Below are positions 1 through 7,799 of a DNA stretch of 37,476 nt, piece by piece. The position numbers were made by a program, and so were the translations under genes. Source of the DNA: JBBQKP01 sp038326995. GTDB lineage: Bacteria > Planctomycetota > Phycisphaerae > Tepidisphaerales > Tepidisphaeraceae. A model generated the notes under the pieces. It saw nothing but the letters and a program-made list of their open reading frames with translations. It made no database searches and was not told where the DNA came from. How positions within the stretch are numbered: the stretch's first letter is position 1; each line of letters begins with the position of its first letter. Where the stretch lies: positions 1-37,476 of the forward strand of contig JBBQKP010000004.1 of assembly GCA_038326995.1 (NCBI GenBank), given 5' to 3'.

Positions 1-1152
1 TCGGGCGTGCTGTTCGCAGTCCATCCGATTCACACCGAAGCGGTCGCTTCGATCTACGGCCGGGCCGAGCTGTTGTGTGCCGCGGGCATGCTCGGCGCGA
101 TCGTGCTGATGCTCTCGAAGACCGTCCGTGTTCCGCACGTGATGATGATCGCCTTGCTCCTGATCATCGCGGTCGGCAGTAAAGAGTTCGCGCTGCTCTT
201 CTTCGCAATGGCCGGGCTGCTGACCGTCGCGATGCGAGTGAACCGCACTCCTCTCACATTCGACGCCCGATCCGGGGCATTGCTCACACTTGTCATTTGC
301 ATCATCACCGCTTCGCTGATTGTTCTGCGCGAACAAGTGCTGGGGCTGAAGTTCGGCTGGGACCCGTTTTTTCTTGATCCCACGAGTCAGCCGCTCAAGC
401 TGAGTGTGGGGCTTGATCGCTGGCTTCTGCCCTTCACGATTCTGGGCCGATATGTCGCGCTTGTCGCCTGGCCCGTGGGTTTGTCGCTCGATCACGCGCC
501 GAAGATCGGGCACGTCGTGAACCCTGGCGATCCGTATTTCTATCTCGGCATCTTGACGTTTGTCATCATGCTGACGATCACGCTGTTCGCGCTTTTGCGT
601 CGACGAATGATCCTGACTTTTCTGCTCGGTTCGCTTTGCATCACGTATTTCCTCATCAGCAATTCGCTCATCATGATCGGCACGATTTTCGGCGAGCGCC
701 TGCTCTATCTGCCCACGGCGTTTCTCTTCCCCGCGCTCGTCTTGCTATGTCCGCGCACACGCGTTGTTCACGTTATGCTGTTGATCGTGTGTGCACTGTT
801 CGCTATGCGAACAATCGATTACGCGGCCCGATGGAACGACCGCGCTTCGTTCTATGAACATCTCGGCGATGCGCAGCCGGAAAATGCGCGTCTGGCCATT
901 CTGGCGACGACGCATTTCATCAATTCGAACGAGCTCGATCGTGCTCGACAGTGGGCGACGCGCGCGACGCGGGCCGACCCGAGTTATTTCGATGCGTGGC
1001 TTTTCGCGGCCGAGGTGGAGATGCGTCTTGGCGAGTTCGAAAGAGCCCATGACATGATCGAGATCGCTGCGAAGCTCGAGCCTGGCGTTCGCACGTCGGG
1101 GTATCGGCAAAAGCTGGAAGACCTCCGCGCCACGACACGTAAGTCGAACTGA
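1..1152 (+). CDS. TMTC-like membrane protein with TPR tail (5' truncated)
   Basis: The reading frame is open from the first base, so the N-terminus lies outside the window and about 384 residues remain. The motif HPIHTEAVASIYGRAELL near the visible start is typical of TMTC/DUF1736-type GT-C fold membrane proteins, which are putative protein O-mannosyltransferases. Several hydrophobic segments follow (for example around FLLGSLCITYFLISNSLIMI). The last ~100 residues look like helical TPR units (ARQWATRATRADPSYFDAW, then MRLGEFERAHDMIEIAAKLEP). I infer a role in cell-envelope glycosylation. The stop codon TGA at 1150-1152 abuts the stop of the convergent tilS gene, sharing a TGATCA. Family placement is fairly sure; the substrate is unknown. 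Confidence 0.8.
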   Translation, partial: SGVLFAVHPIHTEAVASIYGRAELLCAAGMLGAIVLMLSKTVRVPHVMMIALLLIIAVGSKEFALLFFAMAGLLTVAMRVNRTPLTFDARSGALLTLVICIITASLIVLREQVLGLKFGWDPFFLDPTSQPLKLSVGLDRWLLPFTILGRYVALVAWPVGLSLDHAPKIGHVVNPGDPYFYLGILTFVIMLTITLFALLRRRMILTFLLGSLCITYFLISNSLIMIGTIFGERLLYLPTAFLFPALVLLCPRTRVVHVMLLIVCALFAMRTIDYAARWNDRASFYEHLGDAQPENARLAILATTHFINSNELDRARQWATRATRADPSYFDAWLFAAEVEMRLGEFERAHDMIEIAAKLEPGVRTSGYRQKLEDLRATTRKSN

Positions 1153-2046
1153 TCACGCTTCGGTCAGCAGAATCAGTTCGCCGCGTTTTCGCACGACCCG
1201 CACTCGCGGCGAAACCTGCAGCACGCGCGGTCCCGATGCGTCCACGCACATCGACAAAATGATCGCGACCTGGCTTTGCTCCGCTTCGACTGCACCAAGC
1301 GCCAGCCACCTGCGGATCGTCCAGCGCGCGTTGATGGGCGTCGCGTCGGCGATGGTTTTCGTCGCGAGATTGCCCCGCTGCACGATCGCCTTCTGCAATC
1401 TTTGGCGCAAGTTGGCGGCTGCGTTTGCGAGATCGAGAAGCTTTTCGAACAGCCCGGGCGTGTCGCGGATCAGCACGCGCGCCACATTACGCGCCGAAGC
1501 GTGCGTGTCGTTGCTTTGATCAAAAACAAACGGCTGACGGATCGAGGCGAGATAATCGACCAGCAGTTGCTTTCGCACAAAAAGAAGCGGGCGATGGACG
1601 GGCGTGTGATGAATGATGGAACGTTCACGCAGGCCGTCGATCGCCCAAGGCTCGCCGCCACGAACAAGTCGAAGCAAGACGGTCTCGGCCCGGTCGTCGG
1701 CATGATGCGCCAGCAGAACGCCTTGTGAATTCGTCTCTCGCACGGCCCGCGCGAAGAACTGAAAACGCTCCTTGCGAAGGGCGGCCTCGGTGGTCGAATT
1801 GCCTTCACGCGAATGACAACGACAGGTTGCCGAGGTGCAGTCTCGCGTCACCAAGTCTCGCACGAACTCCGCGTCACGCGTGCTCTGGCCGGCTCGGGTA
1901 AGGTGATCGAAGTGCGCGACGATGGGCGTGATGTCGGGGCGAAATTCGAGCACGAGCCTGAGCAGTGCGACGGAGTCGGCCCCGCCCGACACGCCGACGA
2001 CCCACGGGCCGGGCGAAAGTGCGAGCAAGGGTGGAGGCGGGGTCAT
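1153..2046 (-). CDS. tilS: tRNA(Ile)-lysidine synthetase TilS
   Basis: This 297-residue protein carries the PP-loop ATPase signature SGGADS near residue 20, followed by HHADDRAETVLLRLVRGG, the standard TilS motif. TilS uses ATP to attach lysine to C34 of tRNA-Ile(CAU), so that it reads AUA codons. The protein is shorter than the ~430-residue E. coli enzyme. It appears to keep the N-terminal catalytic domain and a short linker domain but not the full C-terminal domain, which is common outside Proteobacteria. It starts 21 bp after the stop of the upstream membrane protein and is probably cotranscribed with it. No strong Shine-Dalgarno sequence is visible. Confidence 0.9.
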   Translation of the reverse strand: MTPPPPLLALSPGPWVVGVSGGADSVALLRLVLEFRPDITPIVAHFDHLTRAGQSTRDAEFVRDLVTRDCTSATCRCHSREGNSTTEAALRKERFQFFARAVRETNSQGVLLAHHADDRAETVLLRLVRGGEPWAIDGLRERSIIHHTPVHRPLLFVRKQLLVDYLASIRQPFVFDQSNDTHASARNVARVLIRDTPGLFEKLLDLANAAANLRQRLQKAIVQRGNLATKTIADATPINARWTIRRWLALGAVEAEQSQVAIILSMCVDASGPRVLQVSPRVRVVRKRGELILLTEA

Positions 2047-2067
2047 CGGGCGAGTTGAATGTGAAAT

Positions 2068-3384
2068 TCAAGGCTCTGGTGTAGGTCGCAAATCGGCGGC
2101 GGCGGTTGCGGTCCACCGCGACTGGGCGAAATCGAGCCGTTGATTGCGATTCGGAAGAAGATCTGTAACGGCCCGTATCGCGAATTGTGAACTTTCGGAA
2201 GACCAGCTTTGATTGACAACAATTACGCGGTCGTACTGGCCCGAATCGATGAGCGGTCGTAGCTCATCAAAATTCGGTCGAGCCGCGGTTTGACGCCCCC
2301 CCGTTTGACGCCCCTCCGTTTGGCGCTCGGGCGGGTCGTTGGCACGGAAGGAAAGCGGCAAGCCGATTCGCGTCGGGCCGGTGGTCGAGTTTCGAAAGCG
2401 GTAGTCGGTTACGAGCTGAAGCTCGGACGGAACGAACACCATCAACGTTCGGCGATCGAGCGTCGGGTCTTCAAGAATCTCGTCCGTGCGTTGGGTTCCA
2501 ATTAGCCTGCTGAAAGCGATCAAGAGCACCAGCGTGGCCAAGCCGACAAAAACAGACGTCAGTCGTTTTGATTGTTGTGTCAGCATCGCAATCGACGCGA
2601 CGCCTGAGAAAGCAATCATCAGTAGTAGTGCCGAAAAGTCGGGCAAGCCTTCACGGAGCTGATCGACCAGACTCGGCGTCCATGGAATGTACATCGCAAG
2701 TATCAGATGGTCGGCGATCGCCAGCGCGATTAGGCCGCTCGTCCAGTTCGTGCGGCTCATCCAGATCCACGTGCCGTGCATGATGACCAGCCACACGAGC
2801 ATCCCGTTGTTGGTCCACAAGGCCCCGGTCATCGACATTGCGAAAAGCAACACCCACCACCAGCGGCGAGTGTCGAAGAACGCGACGGCTGTCGCGAGCG
2901 AAGCGAGTGAAAACAGGATCGAAAGAACTTCGGACTCGAATCCGACGCTTCGGTGTAGAATAATGACGCTGCTCGCGAACGTGATGAGCAGTGCCGCGAT
3001 ACGAACTGCAGACAGTTTCATTCGCCTTGCGAGCATCCACACGAGCGGCAAGCACAGTGTCGCAAATATCACCGTCGGCAATCGCATGACCCACATCGCG
3101 TCGCCCAGCAGTTTGGTACAGAGTCGAACGATCAAATAATGAAGCGGGGCGTCGGTGTCAACGCGGAGGATTCGCATGAGTTCGCTGGGCGCCTGCGTCG
3201 AGAGGAACCACGCAAAGCTTTCTCGAGGCGACATCGGGCCTGCCATGAACGAAAGAGCGAGCAGCACGAAGCAGATCAGAAAAGATGCCGCGATCAGCAT
3301 CTGATTCGAAAGCGTTGCTGAAGAAGGATCGCGCTCGCTCGGATCGGGTTTGTGCGGATCGGGATTGTCCATTCGCATCAGCAT
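2068..3384 (-). CDS. GT39-like polytopic membrane glycosyltransferase
   Basis: A membrane protein of about 438 residues with many hydrophobic segments. Near its N-terminus it has SPRESF and, ~30 residues on, DTDAPLHYLIVRL, which resembles the acidic-residue and DxPPLYY regions of PMT/ArnT (GT39/GT83) transferases that use polyprenyl-linked sugars. The C-terminal third is soluble and contains a small repeat (QTEGR, QTGGR, QTAAR). The start is uncertain: ATGs lie at 3384, 3378 and 3372. I chose 3384 because a TATACT hexamer sits 9 nt upstream of it. No Shine-Dalgarno sequence is seen. The gene lies between gltD and tilS in the same direction. Donor and acceptor are unknown. Confidence 0.65.
   Translation of the reverse strand: MLMRMDNPDPHKPDPSERDPSSATLSNQMLIAASFLICFVLLALSFMAGPMSPRESFAWFLSTQAPSELMRILRVDTDAPLHYLIVRLCTKLLGDAMWVMRLPTVIFATLCLPLVWMLARRMKLSAVRIAALLITFASSVIILHRSVGFESEVLSILFSLASLATAVAFFDTRRWWWVLLFAMSMTGALWTNNGMLVWLVIMHGTWIWMSRTNWTSGLIALAIADHLILAMYIPWTPSLVDQLREGLPDFSALLLMIAFSGVASIAMLTQQSKRLTSVFVGLATLVLLIAFSRLIGTQRTDEILEDPTLDRRTLMVFVPSELQLVTDYRFRNSTTGPTRIGLPLSFRANDPPERQTEGRQTGGRQTAARPNFDELRPLIDSGQYDRVIVVNQSWSSESSQFAIRAVTDLLPNRNQRLDFAQSRWTATAAADLRPTPEP
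2282..2326 (-). repeat. In-frame 15-bp tandem repeat in membrane protein gene
   Basis: Three imperfect 15-bp units (2282-2296, 2297-2311, 2312-2326) encode QTEGR, QTGGR and QTAAR on the minus strand. They lie in the soluble C-terminal part of the GT39-like protein. Confidence 0.75.
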
Positions 3385-3460
3385 GTGTGGAGGAGTATAG
3401 GAGCAGAACGGCCCATGCTTGTGCGATGTAAAATGGACGGCCTTCGGTTTGGGAGCAAGA

Positions 3461-3519
3461 CGCCGCTGGGATGAAGTCCACTTCAGCAAAGGGCGGCGTA
3501 CCGGCCTGTGCCACCCTGA
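3461..3519 (-). repeat. Intergenic hairpin with GGGTGGCACAG end
   Basis: Lies between gltD and the GT39-like gene. On the minus strand GGGTGGCACAGGC (complement of 3504-3516) leads into an imperfect hairpin: GCGGCG/CGCCGC outer arms (3493-3498 and 3461-3466) around a 6-bp inner stem TGAAGT/ACTTCA (3472-3477 and 3480-3485) with a 2-nt loop. The GGGTGGCACAG sequence also occurs at both ends of the hairpin at 34123-34202, so this looks like a member of an interspersed element family. Confidence 0.55.
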
Positions 3520-3578
3520 CTTGAATCAGTTTTATTCGACTCGGCTGAAGTGTTGCGTCGAACGAGACGAAATGAGAT

Positions 3579-5081
3579 CTAAAGCAGATCGAGTCTGGGC
3601 AAGTCGCTGGCGTTCATCAGAAACTCGTCGCAGCATCGGGCGGCCTGTCTGCCTTCGCTGATCGCCCAGACCACCAGTGACTGTCCTCGTCGAGCATCAC
3701 CGGCGGCGAAGACGCCCTTGAGATTGGTTTCGTAGGACGAGTTCACCTTGATGCTGCCGCGGGTGTCGAGCGCCAGGCCGAGCTGCTGGATCACGCCGGA
3801 TTTTTCGGGCCCCGAGAAACCGATGGCCAGCAGCACCAGGTCGGCGGGGATTTCGAACTCGCTTCCTTCGACTTCGTTGACGTGGCGTTTGCCTTGTGAG
3901 TCTTTGTGGCCTTCGATCCGCACGCCGCGTAAGGCACGAACGTGGCCCTGTTCGTCGCCGATGAAGGCCTTGGTCAGAATCGCCCAGTCGCGAATTTCAT
4001 CGCCCGCCAGGTGATTTGCCTCTTCGTGGGCGGCACTGCTGCGCAGAACCATCGTCCAGTTGGGCCAGGGCGTTTTTGGGTTGAACTCTTCGGGCGGACG
4101 CGCGTTGATATCGAACTGACGCACGGACTTTGCACCCTGACGAATCGAGGTTCCAAGGCAGTCCGCCGCGGTGTCACCGCCGCCGATGATGACGACGTGC
4201 TTGTCTTTGGCGTTGATGTGCTGCTGGGCGAAAATCAGATCGCCCTCGAGCGCGGGGTCGAAGTTGACCATGGTCTGCTGGGGCAGGTACGTCATGGCCA
4301 GGTGGATGCCGGTGAGTTCGCGGCCGGGTGCGTTGACGTCGCGGGCGGCGGTCGCACCGATGGCGATGATGACGGCGTCGAAGTCGTGCCTGAGCTGTTC
4401 AATGCTGAGATCGCGGTCCGGGTTTTTTCCGCCGACGTTCGCGTTGCACTTGAACAAGATTCCCTCGGCCTCCATTAGCGTCACGCGCCGCGAGACCGTG
4501 GTCTTGTCCATCTTGAAATCGGGGATGCCGTAGATGAGCAAGCCGCCCGGGCGGTTGTCGCGCTCGAACACGGTGACGGCGTGCCCGGCCCGATTGAGCT
4601 GCTCCGCCGCCGCTAGACCCGCAGGGCCAGAGCCGATAACCGCGACAGTTTTGCCGGTGCGGCGCGCGGGCGGCTGCGGCGTGACCCAACCCTCGGCCCA
4701 GGCGCGGTCGCTGATTGCTTGTTCGATCGTCTTGATCGACACCGGCTTGTCATTGATTTTTAAAACACATGCTTCTTCACACGGGGCCGGGCAGATTCGG
4801 CCTGTCCATTCGGGGAAGTTGTTGGTTTTGGAAAGGGATTGCCACGCATCGAACCACTTGCCGCGATAGACCAGGTCGTTCCAGTCGGGGATGAGGTTGC
4901 CAAGTGGGCAGCCGTTGTTGCAGAACGGCACGCCGCAGTCCATACATCGCGAGGCTTGTTTTTTGAGTTTGTCTTCGGGGACTGGGTGATAAATTTCCTG
5001 CCAGTCGGATAGCCGCAGCGCGACGGGCCTGCGCTTGGCGGTTTCGCGGGAGACTTCTTTGAATCCGGTGGGTTTGCCCAT
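3579..5081 (-). CDS. gltD: Glutamate synthase small subunit (GltD)
   Basis: The 500-residue length matches GltD. The N-terminal domain has the two cysteine clusters expected for [4Fe-4S] centres: C46, C49, C54, C58 and C97, C101, C105. A FAD-binding GSGPAG follows at 150-155, then a second dinucleotide (NADPH) site GGGDTAAD near 300-307, and a C-terminal FAAGDARRGQSLVVWAI region. GltD feeds NADPH electrons to the large subunit, which makes glutamate from glutamine and 2-oxoglutarate. The large subunit gltB is not adjacent; the neighbours are mdh upstream and a membrane protein downstream. A role as a stand-alone GltD-like oxidoreductase cannot be excluded. Confidence 0.92.
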   Translation of the reverse strand: MGKPTGFKEVSRETAKRRPVALRLSDWQEIYHPVPEDKLKKQASRCMDCGVPFCNNGCPLGNLIPDWNDLVYRGKWFDAWQSLSKTNNFPEWTGRICPAPCEEACVLKINDKPVSIKTIEQAISDRAWAEGWVTPQPPARRTGKTVAVIGSGPAGLAAAEQLNRAGHAVTVFERDNRPGGLLIYGIPDFKMDKTTVSRRVTLMEAEGILFKCNANVGGKNPDRDLSIEQLRHDFDAVIIAIGATAARDVNAPGRELTGIHLAMTYLPQQTMVNFDPALEGDLIFAQQHINAKDKHVVIIGGGDTAADCLGTSIRQGAKSVRQFDINARPPEEFNPKTPWPNWTMVLRSSAAHEEANHLAGDEIRDWAILTKAFIGDEQGHVRALRGVRIEGHKDSQGKRHVNEVEGSEFEIPADLVLLAIGFSGPEKSGVIQQLGLALDTRGSIKVNSSYETNLKGVFAAGDARRGQSLVVWAISEGRQAARCCDEFLMNASDLPRLDLL

Positions 5082-5252
5082 GGGAGGAAGAGGAGAGTTG
5101 AAAGTTGCGGGTCGAAGAACGGTTAGCGGAAGAAACAGACTTTCATAGTTCGCTCGGATAGTAGTTGCACCGAATGATATTCGAGGACGAATCTCGTGAA
5201 AGTAAAGAGCTGTCCTTGAGGCTCGATCGATCCGTACGTGTCGCCTTGATAT

Positions 5253-6239
5253 TTACCGCAGCATGTCCTTGACGGTGTCGCGCTCTCCCACGAGTTCTTT
5301 ATTGGTGGTGTCGATTTTGGATTTGGCGAAGTCGTCCATGGGCAGGTCTTTGATGACTTCGTGGCTCTTGCCGTCTGCGGAGGTTTTGACGGGCATGCCC
5401 GCCCAGACGTCGGGGTCGAAGCCGTAAAGGCCGTTGGATTTGACGGCGACGGAGTGGATTTTTCCGGGGGTGACGAGGTCGCGAACGTGATCGACCAGTG
5501 CGTTGGCTGCGGAGGCGGCGGAAGAGGCGCCGCGAGCGTTAATGATGGCCGCGCCGCGCTTGCCGACGGTGTCACAGAACTCGCCGCGGAGCCATTCATG
5601 ATGACCGATGACTTGCGGGACGGGCTTGCCGTTAATTTTGGCGAGGTGGAAGGCGGGGAACATCGTGGGCGAGTGGTTGCCGAAGATGTAGCAGTCTGTG
5701 ACTGCGGTGACGAGCACGTTGGCTTTCTTTGCGAGCTGAGTCTTGGCGCGGTTTTCGTCGAGCCGGACCATGGCGGTGAAGCGCTCGGGCGGCAAACGCC
5801 GCGCCTGGCTTGAGGCGATCATGCAGTTGGTATTCGCGGGGTTGCCCACCACCGCCACGCGCGCATCGGCGGCGGCGACGCGATCGATGACTTTGCCTTG
5901 CTCGATGAAGATTTTGCCGTTGTCCTTCAGCAGGTCCGCGCGTTCCATGCCGGGCCCGCGCGGCTTAGCGCCGATCAACAGACACCAGTTCGCGTCCTTG
6001 AATCCCTCCTCCGGATTGCTGGTCTGTACGATGCCGTGGAGCAGGGGAAAGGCGCAGTCGTCGAGTTCCATGGCGACGCCCGAAAGGCCTTGCAGGGCTT
6101 TTTCGATCGGTGCTTCAAGGCACTGAAGAATGACAGGCTGATCCGGGCCGAACATCGCGCCCGAGGCGATGCGGAAAAGCAGTGCGTAACCAATTTGACC
6201 GGCGGCACCTGTGACGGCGACTCGAATAGGCTGTTTCAT
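5253..6239 (-). CDS. mdh: Malate dehydrogenase
   Basis: A 328-residue NAD-dependent malate dehydrogenase of the GAAGQIGY type. Visible landmarks are the nucleotide loop GAAGQIG (11-17), substrate arginines in KPRGPGMERADLL (R94, R100), GNPANTN (132-138), LDENRA (D161 and R164) and the catalytic histidine in FGNHS (H189). It interconverts malate and oxaloacetate in the TCA cycle. A good Shine-Dalgarno GAGGA sits 7 nt upstream of the ATG, so this gene has a normal leader. It is followed by gltD after 171 bp in the same direction, linking carbon and nitrogen metabolism. The intergenic region upstream is shared with a divergent GntR-type regulator and carries nested inverted repeats. Confidence 0.95.
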   Translation of the reverse strand: MKQPIRVAVTGAAGQIGYALLFRIASGAMFGPDQPVILQCLEAPIEKALQGLSGVAMELDDCAFPLLHGIVQTSNPEEGFKDANWCLLIGAKPRGPGMERADLLKDNGKIFIEQGKVIDRVAAADARVAVVGNPANTNCMIASSQARRLPPERFTAMVRLDENRAKTQLAKKANVLVTAVTDCYIFGNHSPTMFPAFHLAKINGKPVPQVIGHHEWLRGEFCDTVGKRGAAIINARGASSAASAANALVDHVRDLVTPGKIHSVAVKSNGLYGFDPDVWAGMPVKTSADGKSHEVIKDLPMDDFAKSKIDTTNKELVGERDTVKDMLR

Positions 6240-6359
6240 GAGAAAATCCTCGGCGATAGACGATTGGCGGAGTAAAAGATTCGACCGGCCTCAACAGTAG
6301 CCAGTTTCGCCGCATTTTCCAGCAATGGGTTGCAGTGTTATTTAGCAAGTCACCTCATA

Positions 6360-6404
6360 CGCACTCGGGAAACTTCCCTTCCGATTGATTGGGGGTCGAG
6401 TGCG
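6360..6404. promoter_or_regulatory. Nested inverted repeats in mdh/GntR divergent region
   Basis: CGCACTCG (6360-6367) pairs perfectly with CGAGTGCG (6397-6404). Inside lies a second perfect repeat, GGGAA/TTCCC (6367-6371 and 6374-6378). The site sits between the two divergent genes, as expected of an operator for the adjacent regulator. It could equally form a hairpin in the mdh leader. Confidence 0.45.
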
Positions 6405-6485
6405 CGTGCTTGAACTCCCTGCGTGTACTAAACTTGCACATTATAGAAGTTATGTAAGACTATAAGTACGACAAGGGGAATATTT

Positions 6486-7643
6486 GTGGACCATGAGATA
6501 GTGAAGAAGTTATTGCCCGTCAAGTCCAAGCCTGGCAAGCCGTTATACGCGGCGGTGCGCGATTCGCTCCAGGTATCAATCGAATCGGGTCTCTTTCGGC
6601 CCGGCGAGCAGATGCCGAGCACGAAGGAGCTCTCGCAACAATTGAAAGTGTCATTAGTGACGGCACACCGTGCGTTGCAGGAGCTCGTCGCCGCCGGCGT
6701 ATTACAGAGATCACAGGGCAGGGGAACCTTCGTTCACGAAAAGTTTCTCGAGCGTCGTCACACCATGACCAAGCATCGCCTGGGGCTGGTGCTGCACGGG
6801 GAGGCGTCGATCGCGGACTATTACCACGGCCAGGTGCTTGACGGCATCCGCGCCGAGGCCGACACATTGCGGTTTGATTTGGTGCTGCTGCGATTTGGAG
6901 AAGACACGCGAAACGAGTGCGACGGATTTTTGTATGTCAATCCGCTTCCCGAAGAAGTGAAGGTGCTCATCGAGACGCACACGACCGGCAGGCACAGCGT
7001 AATCATTGGTGCAACGCTCGACAAGGACGTCTCGGTTCTGGCTTCGGTGGATGTCGACAACGTGGACCTTTCAAGACGGGCCGTCGAGCATCTTCTGGCG
7101 CTAAGGCATCGCAGGCTGATGTTCGTGGGCGAGGATGCGCTATTGTCGAACTCGCGTGACCGCATTGCCGGGTTTAATCAGGCCGTAGAGCGTGCGGGGC
7201 TGAGTGTTCCATCGCGGCACGTTTTGATGAGTTCATCGTGGCGACTTAGCGACTCCGAGCGATCGCGGTTGGTTCAGGTGCTGATGGAGCCGAATCGACC
7301 GACCGCGATTTTCGCGGCGGGATACTATTTCGCCCTGGACTGCTACGCCGCCGCACGTGAAGCGGGATTGAGTGTGCCCGCACAGCTTTCCATCATCGGC
7401 GTGGACGACCCGCCCAGTGCGCAATATCTCTCGCCCGCGCTGACGACCATGAGCCAGCCCTTGATCGAGGTCGGGCAGACCGCGGCGCGACATGTTGTGA
7501 ATCAGGTGAATCAGGCCAGGCATTCGACTGGCAATGGTCTTGCGGATCAGGTCGGGAGGAGCAGGGGACCGCACGTCGGCATTGGCCATCCGCAACTTCG
7601 CGCGGAACTGGTGGTGCGTGAATCGACGGCGGTATGTGTTTGA
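6486..7643 (+). CDS. GntR-family regulator with LacI-type sensor domain
   Basis: A 385-residue transcription factor. The N-terminal winged helix-turn-helix is GntR type (about residues 20-80: PSTKELSQQLKVSLVTAH, then a GTF wing). The rest matches a LacI/GalR periplasmic-binding-protein-like effector domain (about 90-370), with RAVEHLLALRHRRLMFVG and IIGVDDPPSAQYLSPALTT. This arrangement is seen in AraR-like regulators that bind sugars. The start is GTG with a Shine-Dalgarno AAGGGGAA 5 nt upstream. The gene is divergent from mdh, and the inverted repeats at 6360-6404 are a candidate operator. The effector and regulon are unknown. Confidence 0.85.
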   Translation: MDHEIVKKLLPVKSKPGKPLYAAVRDSLQVSIESGLFRPGEQMPSTKELSQQLKVSLVTAHRALQELVAAGVLQRSQGRGTFVHEKFLERRHTMTKHRLGLVLHGEASIADYYHGQVLDGIRAEADTLRFDLVLLRFGEDTRNECDGFLYVNPLPEEVKVLIETHTTGRHSVIIGATLDKDVSVLASVDVDNVDLSRRAVEHLLALRHRRLMFVGEDALLSNSRDRIAGFNQAVERAGLSVPSRHVLMSSSWRLSDSERSRLVQVLMEPNRPTAIFAAGYYFALDCYAAAREAGLSVPAQLSIIGVDDPPSAQYLSPALTTMSQPLIEVGQTAARHVVNQVNQARHSTGNGLADQVGRSRGPHVGIGHPQLRAELVVRESTAVCV

Positions 7644-7664
7644 ACGTCGTTGTAAGGCGTCGAG

Positions 7665-7748
7665 TGTGTTTCTAAGCCTGAGTTTCTAAGGCTGAGTTTC
7701 TAAGGCTGAGTTTCTAAGGCTGAGTTTCTAAGGCTGAGTTTCTAAGGC
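7665..7748. repeat. 14-bp tandem array, six copies
   Basis: Five perfect copies of TGAGTTTCTAAGGC (7679-7748) follow one degenerate copy (7665-7678, two mismatches). The array fills most of the gap between the GntR-type regulator and the SirB1-family gene. The AAGCCT/AAGGCT parts could form only weak stems. Confidence 0.95.
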
Positions 7749-7799
7749 TTAGGCCCGCCGCGTGCCGATAAGCAGAGTGTCCCGCAAACGGAGAACACC

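Noticed and set aside
7665..7748. Possible CRISPR array
   Set aside because: The 14-bp units are directly abutting with no spacers, and no cas genes are nearby.
7764..7771. Exact GCCGATAA (FliA -10 box) upstream of the SirB1-family gene
   Set aside because: No TAAA element at the right spacing and no flagellar link; it shows that this octamer occurs by chance in this GC-rich DNA.
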